64,000 nucleotides of DNA from assembly GCA_021770845.1 (NCBI GenBank), contig JAETQF010000003.1, positions 62,001-126,000 of the forward strand. Direction: 5' to 3'. Of this stretch, positions 39,346-48,194 are shown in pieces; position 1 is the stretch's first letter, and each line of letters begins with the position of its first letter. Position numbers and translations under genes: made by a program. The notes under the pieces are model-generated. The model was not told the DNA's origin. It made no database searches and saw nothing but the letters and a program-made list of their open reading frames with translations. Source of the stretch: Oscillospiraceae bacterium. GTDB lineage: Bacteria; Bacillota; Clostridia; Oscillospirales; Oscillospiraceae.

Positions 39346-40911
39346 TCATTCCCAATACGCGACGGCGTAGCAGCCGTACCTGTCCACGGCGAACCCCGCC
39401 TGTGCCAGCTCGTCCGCCCAGTCCCCGTCCTCCACCAGGTAGACGCAGGCCGGGTCGGGCTCCCCCAGCCCGGTGAGGAACCGGAACCGGCCGAAGCCCT
39501 CCACGTCCAAAAAGGCGCTGGGGTAGTTTTTGTAGGTGACCGTCTCCCGGTACTCCTCCGGATCCTGGCCGCAGTCAAACAGCACCCGGGCGTAGTTGGC
39601 CCCCCGGGCCACCCGGATTTCCCCCTCATGGGCCAGGGCCGCCTCCACCGCCTGCTCCAGCCCGGCGCCGAAGTGGGCCCGGGACTGCTGGGCGTAGTCG
39701 GTGAAGTAATAGCCCGCGAACCGGAGGAACAGCGCCCCGAAGATCAGCAGGGGCACCAGCAGCGCCCGCAGGTCGAAGCCGCACAGCCACCGCGCCCCCA
39801 GCGCCGTCAGCAGCACCACCGGGATCCACAGGGTATTCACCCGGTTCACGTTGGCGTCCAGGGTCAGCCCCTGCAAGATCCCCGCCAGCAGCTGGATCAG
39901 CAGGAAGGCGGCGGGCCGCAGTTCCCGGCGGGACAGGCCCTCCACCGTCTCCCGGACGGCCCACACCAGCCCCGCCAGAGCCAGGGGCAGGGCGCCGAAG
40001 TAGAACAGCCCGAACCGATCCGTCCCGTTCCACAGCAGCCCGTCCCCCTGGCGCAGCACCAGGGACAGCAGGTTGGCGGCGTGCTCCGGGATCCGGGACA
40101 GGGAGAACTCGCTGTCCCGCATCACCACTAATTTGGGGACGGTGAAGGGGCCCAGGCGCAGCTCGGGCAGCAGGCCCCAGTTCACCAGCAGGAACAGCAC
40201 CAGCGGCAGGGCCAGCGCCAGCAGCACCGCCGCCGCCCCCAGCAGCCACGCCCCCTTTCGGCCCGGTCGGCGCAGCTTGCCGCACCAGAAGCCGTACCCC
40301 GCCTGAAGCAGCAGGATCAGGGGCACGAAGGGCCAGATGGCGGCGTAGCAGTACAGGGACAGCCCGTACATCAGGGCGGACAGGGGGAGCCAGCGGCAGT
40401 CCTCCAGCCCCCGCAGGAAGAAGTACAGCCCGAACAGCAGGAAGCCCGGGGCCAGGTTGGACTCCAGTCCCCACCGGGACAGCATCACGTGCCACGGGCA
40501 CACCGCCAGCAGGAACAGGCCGCACAGACCCGCCCACTTGTCCGCCGTCCGCTTGCCCACGCCGTAGGCGGCGGGCAGGGACAGCAGGGACACGATAAGC
40601 TGGGGCAGCCGCACCGCCAGGGTTGTCCGGCCCAGCAGGGCAAGGCAGGGGATCATGAGGCAGCTCTCCAGGGCATTCATGCCGCTGCCCCAGGCGGTGA
40701 GGTACACCGGCAGGGAATGGCCGAAGGAGTCCCGACCCGTGGTCAGCAGGCACCACGCCTCGTAGGCGGCGAAGGCCTCGTCCTGGTTCAGCCCCTCGGG
40801 AACCGCCCCGAACCGCCAGAGACGGAGGGCGGCCCCCACAAGCAGAAACAGCACCAGCAGCACACGGATCAGCCAGTCCTCCCCCTCCCGGGGGCGCGTG
40901 CGGCCTGTCAT
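39346..40911 (-). CDS. GT39/PMT-family-like membrane glycosyltransferase
   Basis: 521 aa. About ten or more membrane segments. The first loop GAVPEGLNQDEAFAAYEAW contains the acidic Asp-Glu pair typical of the PMT/ArnT superfamily that uses polyprenyl-linked sugars. A soluble C-terminal domain of about 100 residues follows. The acceptor is unknown. The start is the ATG at 40911; upstream in-frame codons lack a site. Confidence 0.75.
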   Translation of the reverse strand: MTGRTRPREGEDWLIRVLLVLFLLVGAALRLWRFGAVPEGLNQDEAFAAYEAWCLLTTGRDSFGHSLPVYLTAWGSGMNALESCLMIPCLALLGRTTLAVRLPQLIVSLLSLPAAYGVGKRTADKWAGLCGLFLLAVCPWHVMLSRWGLESNLAPGFLLFGLYFFLRGLEDCRWLPLSALMYGLSLYCYAAIWPFVPLILLLQAGYGFWCGKLRRPGRKGAWLLGAAAVLLALALPLVLFLLVNWGLLPELRLGPFTVPKLVVMRDSEFSLSRIPEHAANLLSLVLRQGDGLLWNGTDRFGLFYFGALPLALAGLVWAVRETVEGLSRRELRPAAFLLIQLLAGILQGLTLDANVNRVNTLWIPVVLLTALGARWLCGFDLRALLVPLLIFGALFLRFAGYYFTDYAQQSRAHFGAGLEQAVEAALAHEGEIRVARGANYARVLFDCGQDPEEYRETVTYKNYPSAFLDVEGFGRFRFLTGLGEPDPACVYLVEDGDWADELAQAGFAVDRYGCYAVAYWE

Positions 40912-41125
40912 GGGCGATCCTCCCTTCCGCTGGGGGCGAATGCGAAATCTGGCCCGCCGCCCCACGTTTTTCCTTATTATAAGGGGAATTCCGGCGGAAT
41001 GTCAAGCCAACCGCCCCGGCCCGGGCGGCTTTCCCGCCAAAAGCGGGCACCCCGCCGCGGAGCCCGCCATAGGATATGGTGCAGGCCGTCCGCGGGGCGG
41101 CCCGCGCGGGAAAGGAGCATCCATT

Positions 41126-41395
41126 ATGTATGAGACATTGTGCCTGTCCGCCCTCCCCGAGGGGGAGAGCGCTTATGTGACCGAGGTAAACGCCGCGCCC
41201 GCCATGGATCGGCGGCTCACCGACCTGGGGCTGGTGCGGGGCACCCGGGTGACCTGCGTGCTGAGAAGTCCGGCGGGGGATCCCTGCGCCTACCTGATCC
41301 GGGGGGCGCTCATCGCCCTGCGCCGCTCCGATGCGGAGGGGATCACCCTGGAGCGCCGCGCCCAGGAGCAGCCCGCCCGGGCGGTGGCCACATGA
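41126..41395 (+). CDS. feoA: FeoA domain protein
   Basis: 89 aa. SH3-like FeoA fold with MDRRLTDLGLVRGTRVTC and LIALRRSDAEGI. Assists FeoB in ferrous iron uptake. AAAGGAG precedes the ATG; its stop overlaps the feoB start. I do not see a clear Fur or other operator in the 214-base gap upstream. Confidence 0.92.
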   Translation: MYETLCLSALPEGESAYVTEVNAAPAMDRRLTDLGLVRGTRVTCVLRSPAGDPCAYLIRGALIALRRSDAEGITLERRAQEQPARAVAT

Positions 41396-43209
41396 ACCGG
41401 GTGGCGCTGGCGGGTAACCCAAACGTAGGCAAGTCCACCCTGTTCAACGCGCTGACCGGGCTGCGGCAGCATACGGGGAACTGGGCCGGCAAAACGGTGG
41501 CCACCGCCCGGGGAAGCTATACCTATGAGGGGCAGGAGTACCAGCTCATCGACCTGCCCGGAACCTATTCCCTGGCCGCCCACTCCCAGGAGGAGGCGGT
41601 GGCCCGGGACTTCATCGAGAGCGGCCAGGCGGACGGGGTGGTGGTGGTGTGCGACGCCACCTGCCTGGAGCGGAACCTGATCCTGGTGCTCCAGGTGCTG
41701 GAGCTGACGGGGAAGGTGCTGGTGTGCGTCAACCTGATGGACGAGGCGGAGCGGCTGGGCGTCCAGGTGGATCTGCCCGCCCTGTCCCAGCGCTTAGGCG
41801 TGCCGGTGGTGGGCACCGCGGGAGGCCGCCAGGACGGCCTGGAGGAGCTGAAGAAGGCCATCGCCGCCCTGGTTTCCTCGGAGGCCCCCGCCGTGCCGGA
41901 ACGGGCCCCGGCCGAGCGGGTCACCCTGGCGGAGCGGTACGCCGCCCAGGTGGTGCGTAGCCGTTCGGCCCAGCGCCTGCGCCGCCAGCGGCGGATCGAC
42001 CGCTTACTTACCTCCAAGGCCACCGGCATCCCGCTAATGCTGCTGCTGTTCGGGCTGGTGGTGTGGCTGACGGTGGCGGGGGCCAATTTCCCCTCCGCCC
42101 TGCTCACCGAGCTGTTCGCCCGGATCGGCGCGGTGCTGGAGGGCTGGCTGGCGGGGGCTCCGGCGTGGCTGCGGGGGCTGCTGCTGGACGGGGTGTACCG
42201 GGTCACCGCCTGGGTGGTGGCGGTGATGCTGCCCCCCATGGCCATCTTCTTCCCCCTGTTCACCCTGCTGGAGGATCTGGGCTACCTGCCCCGGGCGGCC
42301 TTCGTCATGGATCACGCCTTCCAGAGGGCCAAGACCTGCGGCAAGCAGTGCCTGACCATGTGTATGTCCCTGGGCTGCAACGCCTGCGGCGTCACCGGCT
42401 GCCGGATCATCGACAGCCCCCGGGAGCGGCTCATTGCCATTCTCACCTCCTCCCTGGTGCCCTGCAACGGGAAGTTTCCCACCCTCATCGCCCTGATCAC
42501 CATCTTCTTTGTGGGCGGGCGCACGGGGCTGCTGGCCTCGCTGGAGGGGGCGGCGCTGCTGCTGGGCACGCTGGTGCTGGGGGTGGCGGGGACGCTGGGC
42601 TGCTCCCGGCTGCTGTCCGCCACGGTGCTCAAGGGGGTGCCCTCCTCCTTTGCCCTGGAGCTGCCCCCCTTCCGGAAGCCCCGGGTGGGGCAGGTCATCG
42701 TCCGCTCCATGCTGGATCGCACCCTGTTTGTGCTGGGGCGGGCGGTGTCGGTGGCTGCCCCGGCGGGGGCGTTCATCTGGCTGATGGCCAACCTCACTGT
42801 GGGGGACGCCTCCCTGCTGGCCCACTGCACCGGGTTCCTGGATCCCTTCGCCCGGCTGTTCGGGCTGGACGGGGTGATCCTGATGGCCTTCATTTTGGGC
42901 TGGCCCGCCAACGAGATCGTGCTGCCGGTGATGCTCATGGCCTATCTGGCCACGGGCAGCCTGGTGGAGTTCGACGATCTGGCGGCGCTGGGGGCGCTGC
43001 TGGGTGAGCACGGCTGGACATGGTTGACGGCGGTGTGCGCCATGCTGTTCTCCCTGTTCCACTGGCCCTGCTCCACCACCTGCCTGACCATTTACAAGGA
43101 GACGGGCAGCGTGAAGTGGACGGCGCTTTCCGTGGCGATCCCCACCGCCCTGGGGCTGGGGCTGTGCCTGGTGGTGAGCACAGCGGCCCGGCTGCTTGGG
43201 CTTGCGTAA
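41392..43209 (+). CDS. feoB: Ferrous iron transporter FeoB
   Basis: 605 aa. N-terminal G domain: G1 GNPNVGKS, G3 DLPG, G4 NLMD; then the membrane region with the two Gate (nucleoside recognition) domains and conserved GCNACGVTG, CNGKFPTL and GWPANEIVLPV. Short for the family (often 650-770). The ATG at 41392 overlaps the feoA stop. It imports Fe(II). Confidence 0.95.
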   Translation: MNRVALAGNPNVGKSTLFNALTGLRQHTGNWAGKTVATARGSYTYEGQEYQLIDLPGTYSLAAHSQEEAVARDFIESGQADGVVVVCDATCLERNLILVLQVLELTGKVLVCVNLMDEAERLGVQVDLPALSQRLGVPVVGTAGGRQDGLEELKKAIAALVSSEAPAVPERAPAERVTLAERYAAQVVRSRSAQRLRRQRRIDRLLTSKATGIPLMLLLFGLVVWLTVAGANFPSALLTELFARIGAVLEGWLAGAPAWLRGLLLDGVYRVTAWVVAVMLPPMAIFFPLFTLLEDLGYLPRAAFVMDHAFQRAKTCGKQCLTMCMSLGCNACGVTGCRIIDSPRERLIAILTSSLVPCNGKFPTLIALITIFFVGGRTGLLASLEGAALLLGTLVLGVAGTLGCSRLLSATVLKGVPSSFALELPPFRKPRVGQVIVRSMLDRTLFVLGRAVSVAAPAGAFIWLMANLTVGDASLLAHCTGFLDPFARLFGLDGVILMAFILGWPANEIVLPVMLMAYLATGSLVEFDDLAALGALLGEHGWTWLTAVCAMLFSLFHWPCSTTCLTIYKETGSVKWTALSVAIPTALGLGLCLVVSTAARLLGLA

Positions 43210-43246
43210 AAAACCCGCCGCCGGTCAGGAACCGGCGGCGGGTTTT
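43210..43246. terminator. Terminator between feoB and metK
   Basis: Perfect 16-bp arms (43210-43225, 43231-43246) followed by T residues on both strands. Confidence 0.9.
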
Positions 43247-43257
43247 CGTTTAAAAGG

Positions 43258-44439
43258 TTACAGGGCGGCCTTGAGCTGATCCACCATGTCCAGCTTCTCC
43301 CAGGGGAGATCCAGATCCAGGCGGCCGAAGTGGCCGTAGGAGGCGATCTGCCGGTAGATGGGCCGGCGCAGGTTCAGCCGGTTGATGATGGCGGTGGGGC
43401 GCAGGTCGAACACCTTGTCCACGGCGGCCTCCAGCGCCTCGTCGGGCGCCTTGCCGGTGCCGAAGGTGTCCACCCGGACGGACACGGGCCGGGCCACCCC
43501 AATGGCGTAGGCCAGCTGCACCTGGCACTTGTCCGCCAGCCCCGCGGCCACCACGTTCTTTGCCACCCAGCGGGCGGCGTAGGCGGCGGATCTGTCCACC
43601 TTGGTGGGATCCTTGCCGGAGAAGGCGCCGCCGCCGTGGGGGGCGCTGCCGCCGTATGTATCCACGATGATCTTCCGCCCGGTGAGGCCGGAGTCCCCCT
43701 GGGGCCCGCCCACCACGAAGCGGCCGGTGGGGTTCACCAGGATGCGGGTATGCTCATCCAGCAGGGCGGCGGGGATGGTGGGCTTCACCACCAGCTCAAT
43801 CATGTCCGCCCGGATCTGATCCAGGCTGGCCTCGGGGGCGTGCTGGGTGGACAGCACCACCGTGTCCACCCGGACGGGCTTGCCGTTTTCATCGTACTCC
43901 ACGGTGACCTGGCTCTTGCCGTCGGGCCGCAGGTAGTCCACCAGCCCCTCCTTGCGCACCTGGGCCAGCCGCAGGGCCAGCTTGTGGGACAGGGAGATGG
44001 CCAGGGGCATCAGCTCCTCCGTCTCGGTGCAGGCGTAGCCGAACATCATGCCCTGATCCCCGGCGCCGTTGTCCAGGCCGTCGCTGAGCTGGCCCTCCTT
44101 GGCCTCCAGGGCCTTGTCCACGCCCAGGGCGATGTCGGGGGACTGCTCGTCGATGTTGGTGATGACGGCGCAGGAGTCGCCGTCGAAGCCGCCCTGGCCG
44201 TCCACGTAGCCGATGTCCTTGACCACCTGACGGGCGATCTTGGGGATGTCCACATAGCAGGAGGTGGTGATCTCGCCCATGATGTGAATCAGGCCGGTGG
44301 AGACGGCGGTCTCACAGGCCACCCGGGCGTTGAGATCCTTCTCGATGATGGCGTCCAGGATGGCGTCGGAGATCTGATCGCACACCTTGTCGGGGTGGCC
44401 CTCGGTGACGGACTCAGAGGTGAATAGACGTTTTGCCAT
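43258..44439 (-). CDS. metK: S-adenosylmethionine synthetase
   Basis: 393 aa. Makes SAM from methionine and [34 protein letters not shown] and [19 protein letters not shown] are conserved motifs. The ATG at 44439 follows AGGAG. Controlled by the SAM-I riboswitch in the leader. Confidence 0.97.
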   Translation of the reverse strand: MAKRLFTSESVTEGHPDKVCDQISDAILDAIIEKDLNARVACETAVSTGLIHIMGEITTSCYVDIPKIARQVVKDIGYVDGQGGFDGDSCAVITNIDEQSPDIALGVDKALEAKEGQLSDGLDNGAGDQGMMFGYACTETEELMPLAISLSHKLALRLAQVRKEGLVDYLRPDGKSQVTVEYDENGKPVRVDTVVLSTQHAPEASLDQIRADMIELVVKPTIPAALLDEHTRILVNPTGRFVVGGPQGDSGLTGRKIIVDTYGGSAPHGGGAFSGKDPTKVDRSAAYAARWVAKNVVAAGLADKCQVQLAYAIGVARPVSVRVDTFGTGKAPDEALEAAVDKVFDLRPTAIINRLNLRRPIYRQIASYGHFGRLDLDLPWEKLDMVDQLKAAL

Positions 44440-44483
44440 GATGTGTTTCTCCTTTCTGTTTTTGAGGGGAAATGAGGGGGATG

Positions 44484-44512
44484 AAAAACCCCCGCCGGGA
44501 AACGGCGGGGGG
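44484..44512 (-). terminator. Riboswitch-controlled terminator of metK
   Basis: CCCCCGCCG/CGGCGGGGG stem followed on the minus strand by TTTTTCATC, between the aptamer and the coding start. Confidence 0.85.
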
Positions 44513-44529
44513 CTGGAGACTCCAGTGCT

Positions 44530-44624
44530 TTCCTCATCTCGCGTTTCCGCCGGACTTGGCACCTTGCAAAGCAGGTTGCCGTGGCTTCATCGGGCCGGTC
44601 CCTCCGCCACTCTTGATAAGGGAA
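44530..44624 (-). ncRNA. SAM-I (S-box) riboswitch
   Basis: The minus strand reads CTTATCAAGAGTGGCGGAGG, then GATGAAGCCACGGCAACC, then AAGGTGCCAAGTCC, the S-box core in order. P1 pairs TTCCCTTATC with GATGAGGAA. SAM binding is expected to favour the downstream terminator and switch off metK. Confidence 0.93.
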
Positions 44625-44642
44625 TATTCAGTTGACGCTTTT

Positions 44643-44670
44643 ATTATAGCACACAGCCGCGCCTTGTCAA
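44643..44670 (-). promoter_or_regulatory. Promoter of metK
   Basis: TTGACA (44670-44665), 16-bp spacer, TATAAT (44648-44643), placed just upstream of the S-box. Confidence 0.85.
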
Positions 44671-44749
44671 TGACACAGCCATAAAAACTGTAAAAATTTT
44701 ATCGCCGTCTCGTTGCCGTCGCAGCAGGCTGCGGTTTGCGCCCAAGTCC

Positions 44750-44802
44750 GTCAGCGGACTCAAGCTCTTTTTCGGTTCCTTTTTCTCTCGAGAAAAAGGA
44801 AC
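44750..44802 (-). repeat. Dispersed hairpin repeat, copy 2 (CTCGAG loop)
   Basis: Minus strand GTTCCTTTTTCT, CGAG loop, AGAAAAAGGAAC, then GAAAAAGAGCTTGAG ... GCTGAC. It starts at the last base of the spoVAE stop codon. See 1645-1697. Confidence 0.7.
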
Positions 44803-45158
44803 TAACCCTTGGGCTTTGGCTTGAAAATCAGGGCCACCAGCACGCCCAGGAAGATGGCGGCGGTGATGCCGCCGGCGGCGGAGGTCACGCCCCCGGTGAG
44901 GGCCCCCAGCAGGCCCTTTGACCCCACCGCCTCCTTGACCCCCTTGGCCAGCAGGTAGCCGAAACCGGTGAGGGGTACCGTGGCCCCCGCCCCGGCCCAC
45001 TCCGCCAGGGGCTTGTAGACCCCGACAGCGCCCAAAATCACCCCGGACACCACGTAGGCCACCAGAATCCGGGCGGGGGTGAGCTTGGTCTTGTCGATGA
45101 GGATCTGGCCGATGATGCAGAAGATGCCGCCCACCACAAAGGCTTTCACATAGTCCAT
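44802..45158 (-). CDS. spoVAE: Stage V sporulation protein AE (SpoVAE)
   Basis: 118 aa. Membrane protein with several hydrophobic segments; FVVGGIFCIIGQILIDKT and TVPLTGFGYLLAKGVKEAV are typical of SpoVAEb. Part of the channel that moves dipicolinic acid during sporulation and germination. One base separates it from spoVAD. Confidence 0.93.
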   Translation of the reverse strand: MDYVKAFVVGGIFCIIGQILIDKTKLTPARILVAYVVSGVILGAVGVYKPLAEWAGAGATVPLTGFGYLLAKGVKEAVGSKGLLGALTGGVTSAAGGITAAIFLGVLVALIFKPKPKG

Positions 45159-45159
45159 G

Positions 45160-46176
45160 TCATTTCCCCCCTTCCAGCGCCAGGGCGTGGCACACGCCGG
45201 GGATGGACTCCCCCTGCATGGTGGCGGTGGGGGAGTGGAGGGCCCCGGTGGGGCAGAACAGGATCCGCCGCCACCGCCCCGCCAGCAGCCCCGGCAGCAG
45301 GTAGCCGCACAGCACCGACGCCGAGCAGCCGCACCCCGACGCTCCGGCGTGGACGTCCTGCTCCTCCCGGTCGAACAGGATCAGGCCGCAGTCGTTGTAG
45401 TTGGCCAGCTTCACCCCGTCCCGCTCAAAGAGGTCGGTGACGATCTCGTGGCCCAGCTTGCCCAGATCGCCGGTGAGGATCAGGTCGTAGTAGTCCGGGG
45501 CGAGGCCGGTGTCCTCAAAGTGGGCCTTCAGCGTCTCGTAGGCGGCGGGCGCCATGGCCGCCCCCATGTTGTTGGCGTCCTTGATGCCCTTGTCCTTCAC
45601 CCGGCCGATGGTCACCCGGGGGATCCGGGGCCCGGGGCGCATCTCCCCGGTCACCACCACCGCCCCAGCGGCGGTGGCCGTCCACTGGGCGGTGGGGGTG
45701 CGCTGGGAGCCGTACTCCAGCGGGGTGCGGTACTGCCGCTCCGCCGAGCAGAAATGGGAGGAGGTGACGGCGGCGGCGTAGGTTCCGTACCCGCCGCTGA
45801 GCAGCAGGGCGGCCAGGGCCAGGCTCTCCCCCATGGTGGAGCAGGCCCCGTACAGCCCGAAGAAGGGCACGTCGGCGGCCCGGGCGGCGTAGCCCGAGCC
45901 GATGCACTGGTTGAGCAGATCCCCCGCCAGCAGGAGATCCAGATCGGTTGTGTGCAGCCTCGCCCGCTTCAGCGCCGCGTCCAGGGCCAGCCCCTGCATG
46001 GCGGACTCCGCCTGCTCCCAGGTCTTGCAGCCAAACGTGTCGTCCTTGCAGGTGTGGTCGAAGTGCCGGCCCAGGGGGCCCTGGCTCTCCTTATTGCCGG
46101 CGGCGGAGCCGAAGCCGATGATCACGGGGGGCGAACCGGGCTGGAAGGTCTGCCGCCCCAGCTTTTGATTTTCCAT
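45160..46176 (-). CDS. spoVAD: Stage V sporulation protein AD (SpoVAD)
   Basis: 338 aa. Thiolase-like fold that binds dipicolinic acid. GPLGRHFDHTCKDDTFGCKT, YGACSTMGESLALAALLLSG and SGCGCSASVL are characteristic. The start is the ATG at 46176 after AAAGGAG. The expected spoVAC is not upstream; instead there is a palindrome-rich gap. Confidence 0.94.
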   Translation of the reverse strand: MENQKLGRQTFQPGSPPVIIGFGSAAGNKESQGPLGRHFDHTCKDDTFGCKTWEQAESAMQGLALDAALKRARLHTTDLDLLLAGDLLNQCIGSGYAARAADVPFFGLYGACSTMGESLALAALLLSGGYGTYAAAVTSSHFCSAERQYRTPLEYGSQRTPTAQWTATAAGAVVVTGEMRPGPRIPRVTIGRVKDKGIKDANNMGAAMAPAAYETLKAHFEDTGLAPDYYDLILTGDLGKLGHEIVTDLFERDGVKLANYNDCGLILFDREEQDVHAGASGCGCSASVLCGYLLPGLLAGRWRRILFCPTGALHSPTATMQGESIPGVCHALALEGGK

Positions 46177-46207
46177 GGATGTGACTCCTTTGGCGTGGTT
46201 TGCCCTT

Positions 46208-46382
46208 ATAGGGAACAAAGTTGAACAAGTGCAATTGCACTTGTTCAAGCAGCGGGCCGCTGGCCCGCTGACGCGCGAAGCGCGCTTTGTTCCCTATGAA
46301 GTGCAAGTTAAGGCCGCGTCCGCGGCCATCGGCGGCGATAAATCGCCGCCGGGTTCAAAAGTATCAAATGATACTTTTGAAC
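46208..46382. repeat. Cluster of perfect palindromes upstream of spoVAD
   Basis: Within 175 bases: outer arms ATAGGGAACAAAG (46208-46220) and complement (46285-46297); a 28-bp palindrome (46221-46248); CAGCGGGCC/GGCCCGCTG (46250-46270); GGCCGCG/CGCGGCC (46312-46327); CGGCGGCGAT/ATCGCCGCCG (46330-46351); and 14-bp arms GTTCAAAAGTATCA and complement (46353-46382). No gene lies in 46177-46516. Confidence 0.75.
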
Positions 46383-46516
46383 TTACTTGACTATAGTGTG
46401 CCCAGGAAATGAGGGTTCATGCATGGGAAAACTATGACATTCTGGGAACTTTGTCTCTGGAAAACCGGGCAAAATGGTGGTATAATCTCCTTTGGAATTT
46501 GTGAGGAGGGATCCCC

Positions 46517-47131
46517 ATGCCCGAAGAAGCCCGCTCCATTGGATACATCTGCCCCGTGTGCGGGCAGGCGGTGATCGCCTCCCGCACCCCCTTTCAGCTG
46601 TGCGCCGGGGACAGCGTGCTGCCCTGCCCCTGCGGCAAGTCGGAGCTGCGCTTTACCCAGCTTGGCGACCGGTGCGAGGTCACCGTGCCCTGCCTGCTGT
46701 GCGCCCGGGATCACACCGCCGTGTGCTCCAATGACGCGCTGCTGACCCAGAAGCTGCTGGCCCTGTCCTGCCCCAAGTCCGGGCTGGGCTGCTGCTACAT
46801 CGGGGAGGAGGGGCCGGTGTTCCGGGCCATGGAGCAGCTGGAGCAGGCGGTGGACAAGCTCCGGGCGGACGACGAGGGGGAGCGGCGGGGCGCGTTCCTC
46901 AACGACGGGGTGATGGCCGAGGTGCTGGCCGAGCTGCGGGACGTGGCCCAGCGGGGCGGCGTGTCCTGCGGGTGCGGCTCCACGGAGTACGGCGTCAAGG
47001 TGGGGTACGCCGCGGTGGACGTGGTGTGCGCCGCCTGCGGGGCGGCCCTGCGGCTGCCCGCCGCCACCGCCGACGATCTGGACGCGCTGTGCGCCCGGTA
47101 TACCATCACCATCCCCGGAAGGAAGGAATAG
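46517..47131 (+). CDS. Cys-rich protein of unknown function
   Basis: 204 aa, family not recognised. Several Cys pairs: YICPVCGQ, LPCPCGKS, PCLLCARDH, LSCPKSGLGCC, VSCGCGS and VCAACGA. They suggest two or more zinc ribbons. The middle is helical. It lies four bases upstream of the acyl-ACP thioesterase gene and is probably in one operon with it. A TATAAT lies at about 46478. Confidence 0.75.
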   Translation: MPEEARSIGYICPVCGQAVIASRTPFQLCAGDSVLPCPCGKSELRFTQLGDRCEVTVPCLLCARDHTAVCSNDALLTQKLLALSCPKSGLGCCYIGEEGPVFRAMEQLEQAVDKLRADDEGERRGAFLNDGVMAEVLAELRDVAQRGGVSCGCGSTEYGVKVGYAAVDVVCAACGAALRLPAATADDLDALCARYTITIPGRKE

Positions 47132-47135
47132 AACG

Positions 47136-47873
47136 ATGGGCACCTTTTACGAAGGACGGTTCCGGGTGGACTCCCGGGACGTGGATCTGTTCAACCAGTG
47201 CCGCCCGTCGGCGCTGCTGGGCATTTTGCAGGAGGCCGCCACCCAGGCCGCGCTGGCCCTGGGGGCGTCCGGCCCCGAGGTTTTGGCCAAGTACAACTGC
47301 CTCTGGATGGTCACCCGGAGCTGGGTGGAGCTGGACGCGCCCCTGCGGTGGAACGACCTGGTGGACGTGAAAACCTGGCACCGGGGGGCCTCCGGCGCGT
47401 CCTCCTACCGGGACTTCGACCTGTTCCGGGACGGGAAGGCCGTGGGCCAGGGCTCCACGCTGTGGGTGATGGTGGACGCGGACAGCCGGAAGCTGTTCCG
47501 CATGAAGGAGCTGGCCGAGTTCCAGGGCACCGACGGCGGCGAGCTGTGCAAGAGCGTGAAGCTGCGCCGCATCCCCATGCCGGAGGAATTTGACCACCGG
47601 GTGCGCCGGGATCTGCGCTACTCCGACACCGATATCAACGGCCACGTGAACAACATCCATTACGCCGACTTCGCCTGCGACAGCCTCCACCTGGAGGAGC
47701 TGGGCCGGGGGAAGTTCGTCCGCTCCCTGCAAATCGGGTACGTGAACGAGTGCCGGGCGGGGGAGACCATCTGGGTGGACACCGCCGCCCGGGGGGACGA
47801 GCTGCTGGCCCGGGGGACGGGGGAGGACGGGGTGGAACGGTTTGAGTTTTCCCTCACCCTGGCGGATTTATAA
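47136..47873 (+). CDS. Acyl-ACP thioesterase family protein
   Basis: 245 aa. Two hot-dog domains: FRVDSRDVDLFNQCRPSALL ... LWMVTRSWVEL, and DLRYSDTDINGHVNNIHYADF, the latter with the conserved Asn and His. Hydrolyses acyl-ACP to free fatty acid. The length matches the bacterial FatA-like family. Confidence 0.88.
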   Translation: MGTFYEGRFRVDSRDVDLFNQCRPSALLGILQEAATQAALALGASGPEVLAKYNCLWMVTRSWVELDAPLRWNDLVDVKTWHRGASGASSYRDFDLFRDGKAVGQGSTLWVMVDADSRKLFRMKELAEFQGTDGGELCKSVKLRRIPMPEEFDHRVRRDLRYSDTDINGHVNNIHYADFACDSLHLEELGRGKFVRSLQIGYVNECRAGETIWVDTAARGDELLARGTGEDGVERFEFSLTLADL

Positions 47874-47880
47874 AAGAATC

Positions 47881-47919
47881 AGGAAGCCCTCCGCGATCAG
47901 GAATCGCGGGGGGCTTCCT
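47881..47919. terminator. Terminator after the thioesterase gene
   Basis: Arms AGGAAGCCCTCCGCGAT and ATCGCGGGGGGCTTCCT, one G-T pair. The end of the convergent Cys-rich gene overlaps it. Confidence 0.8.
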
Positions 47920-48097
47920 CCTGTTTGGGGCACCAGTGGGGGCAGTGCTCCTCCGCCCGCCGTTTTTTCAGCCGGGGATGGACACAGTGGCCGTAATTTG
48001 TGGCGGAATAATGACCTTGATACAGACGAATGTAGTGCTTGCGAAAGTATTTGCAGCTGCCGCAGCGTTCTTCAGGCAGGGCTTGCCAGCCTGTCAT
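47897..48097 (-). CDS. Small Cys-rich protein of 66 aa
   Basis: ERCGSCKYFRKHYIRL ... GHCVHPRLKKRRAEEHCPHW: five Cys with conserved-looking CGxCKYF, GHCxxPRxK and CxHW spacing. I recall similar small proteins in Clostridia, all of unknown function; probably metal-binding. GAGGTGAT precedes the ATG at 48097. Divergent from the ribbon-helix-helix gene. Confidence 0.75.
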   Translation of the reverse strand: MTGWQALPEERCGSCKYFRKHYIRLYQGHYSATNYGHCVHPRLKKRRAEEHCPHWCPKQEEAPRDS

Positions 48098-48130
48098 AGG
48101 GATCACCTCGACTTCAGAATACCACAGACT

Positions 48131-48164
48131 GTCAATGAATGTCAAGCATTTTGACAGTCAATGA
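48131..48164. promoter_or_regulatory. Candidate operator between the two tiny divergent genes
   Basis: Direct repeats GTCAATGA at 48131-48138 and 48157-48164 flank the inverted repeat GTCAA-GCATT-TTGAC (48141-48155). TTGACA (48151-48156) overlaps it and TATAAG lies 15 bases on. Binding by the adjacent ribbon-helix-helix protein is inferred. Confidence 0.55.
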
Positions 48165-48194
48165 TGTACAATATAAGTCAGTGAGGTGAATTGA

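Noticed and set aside
46208-46382. CRISPR-like repeats
   Set aside because: The units are different palindromes, not one direct repeat with spacers; no cas genes nearby.
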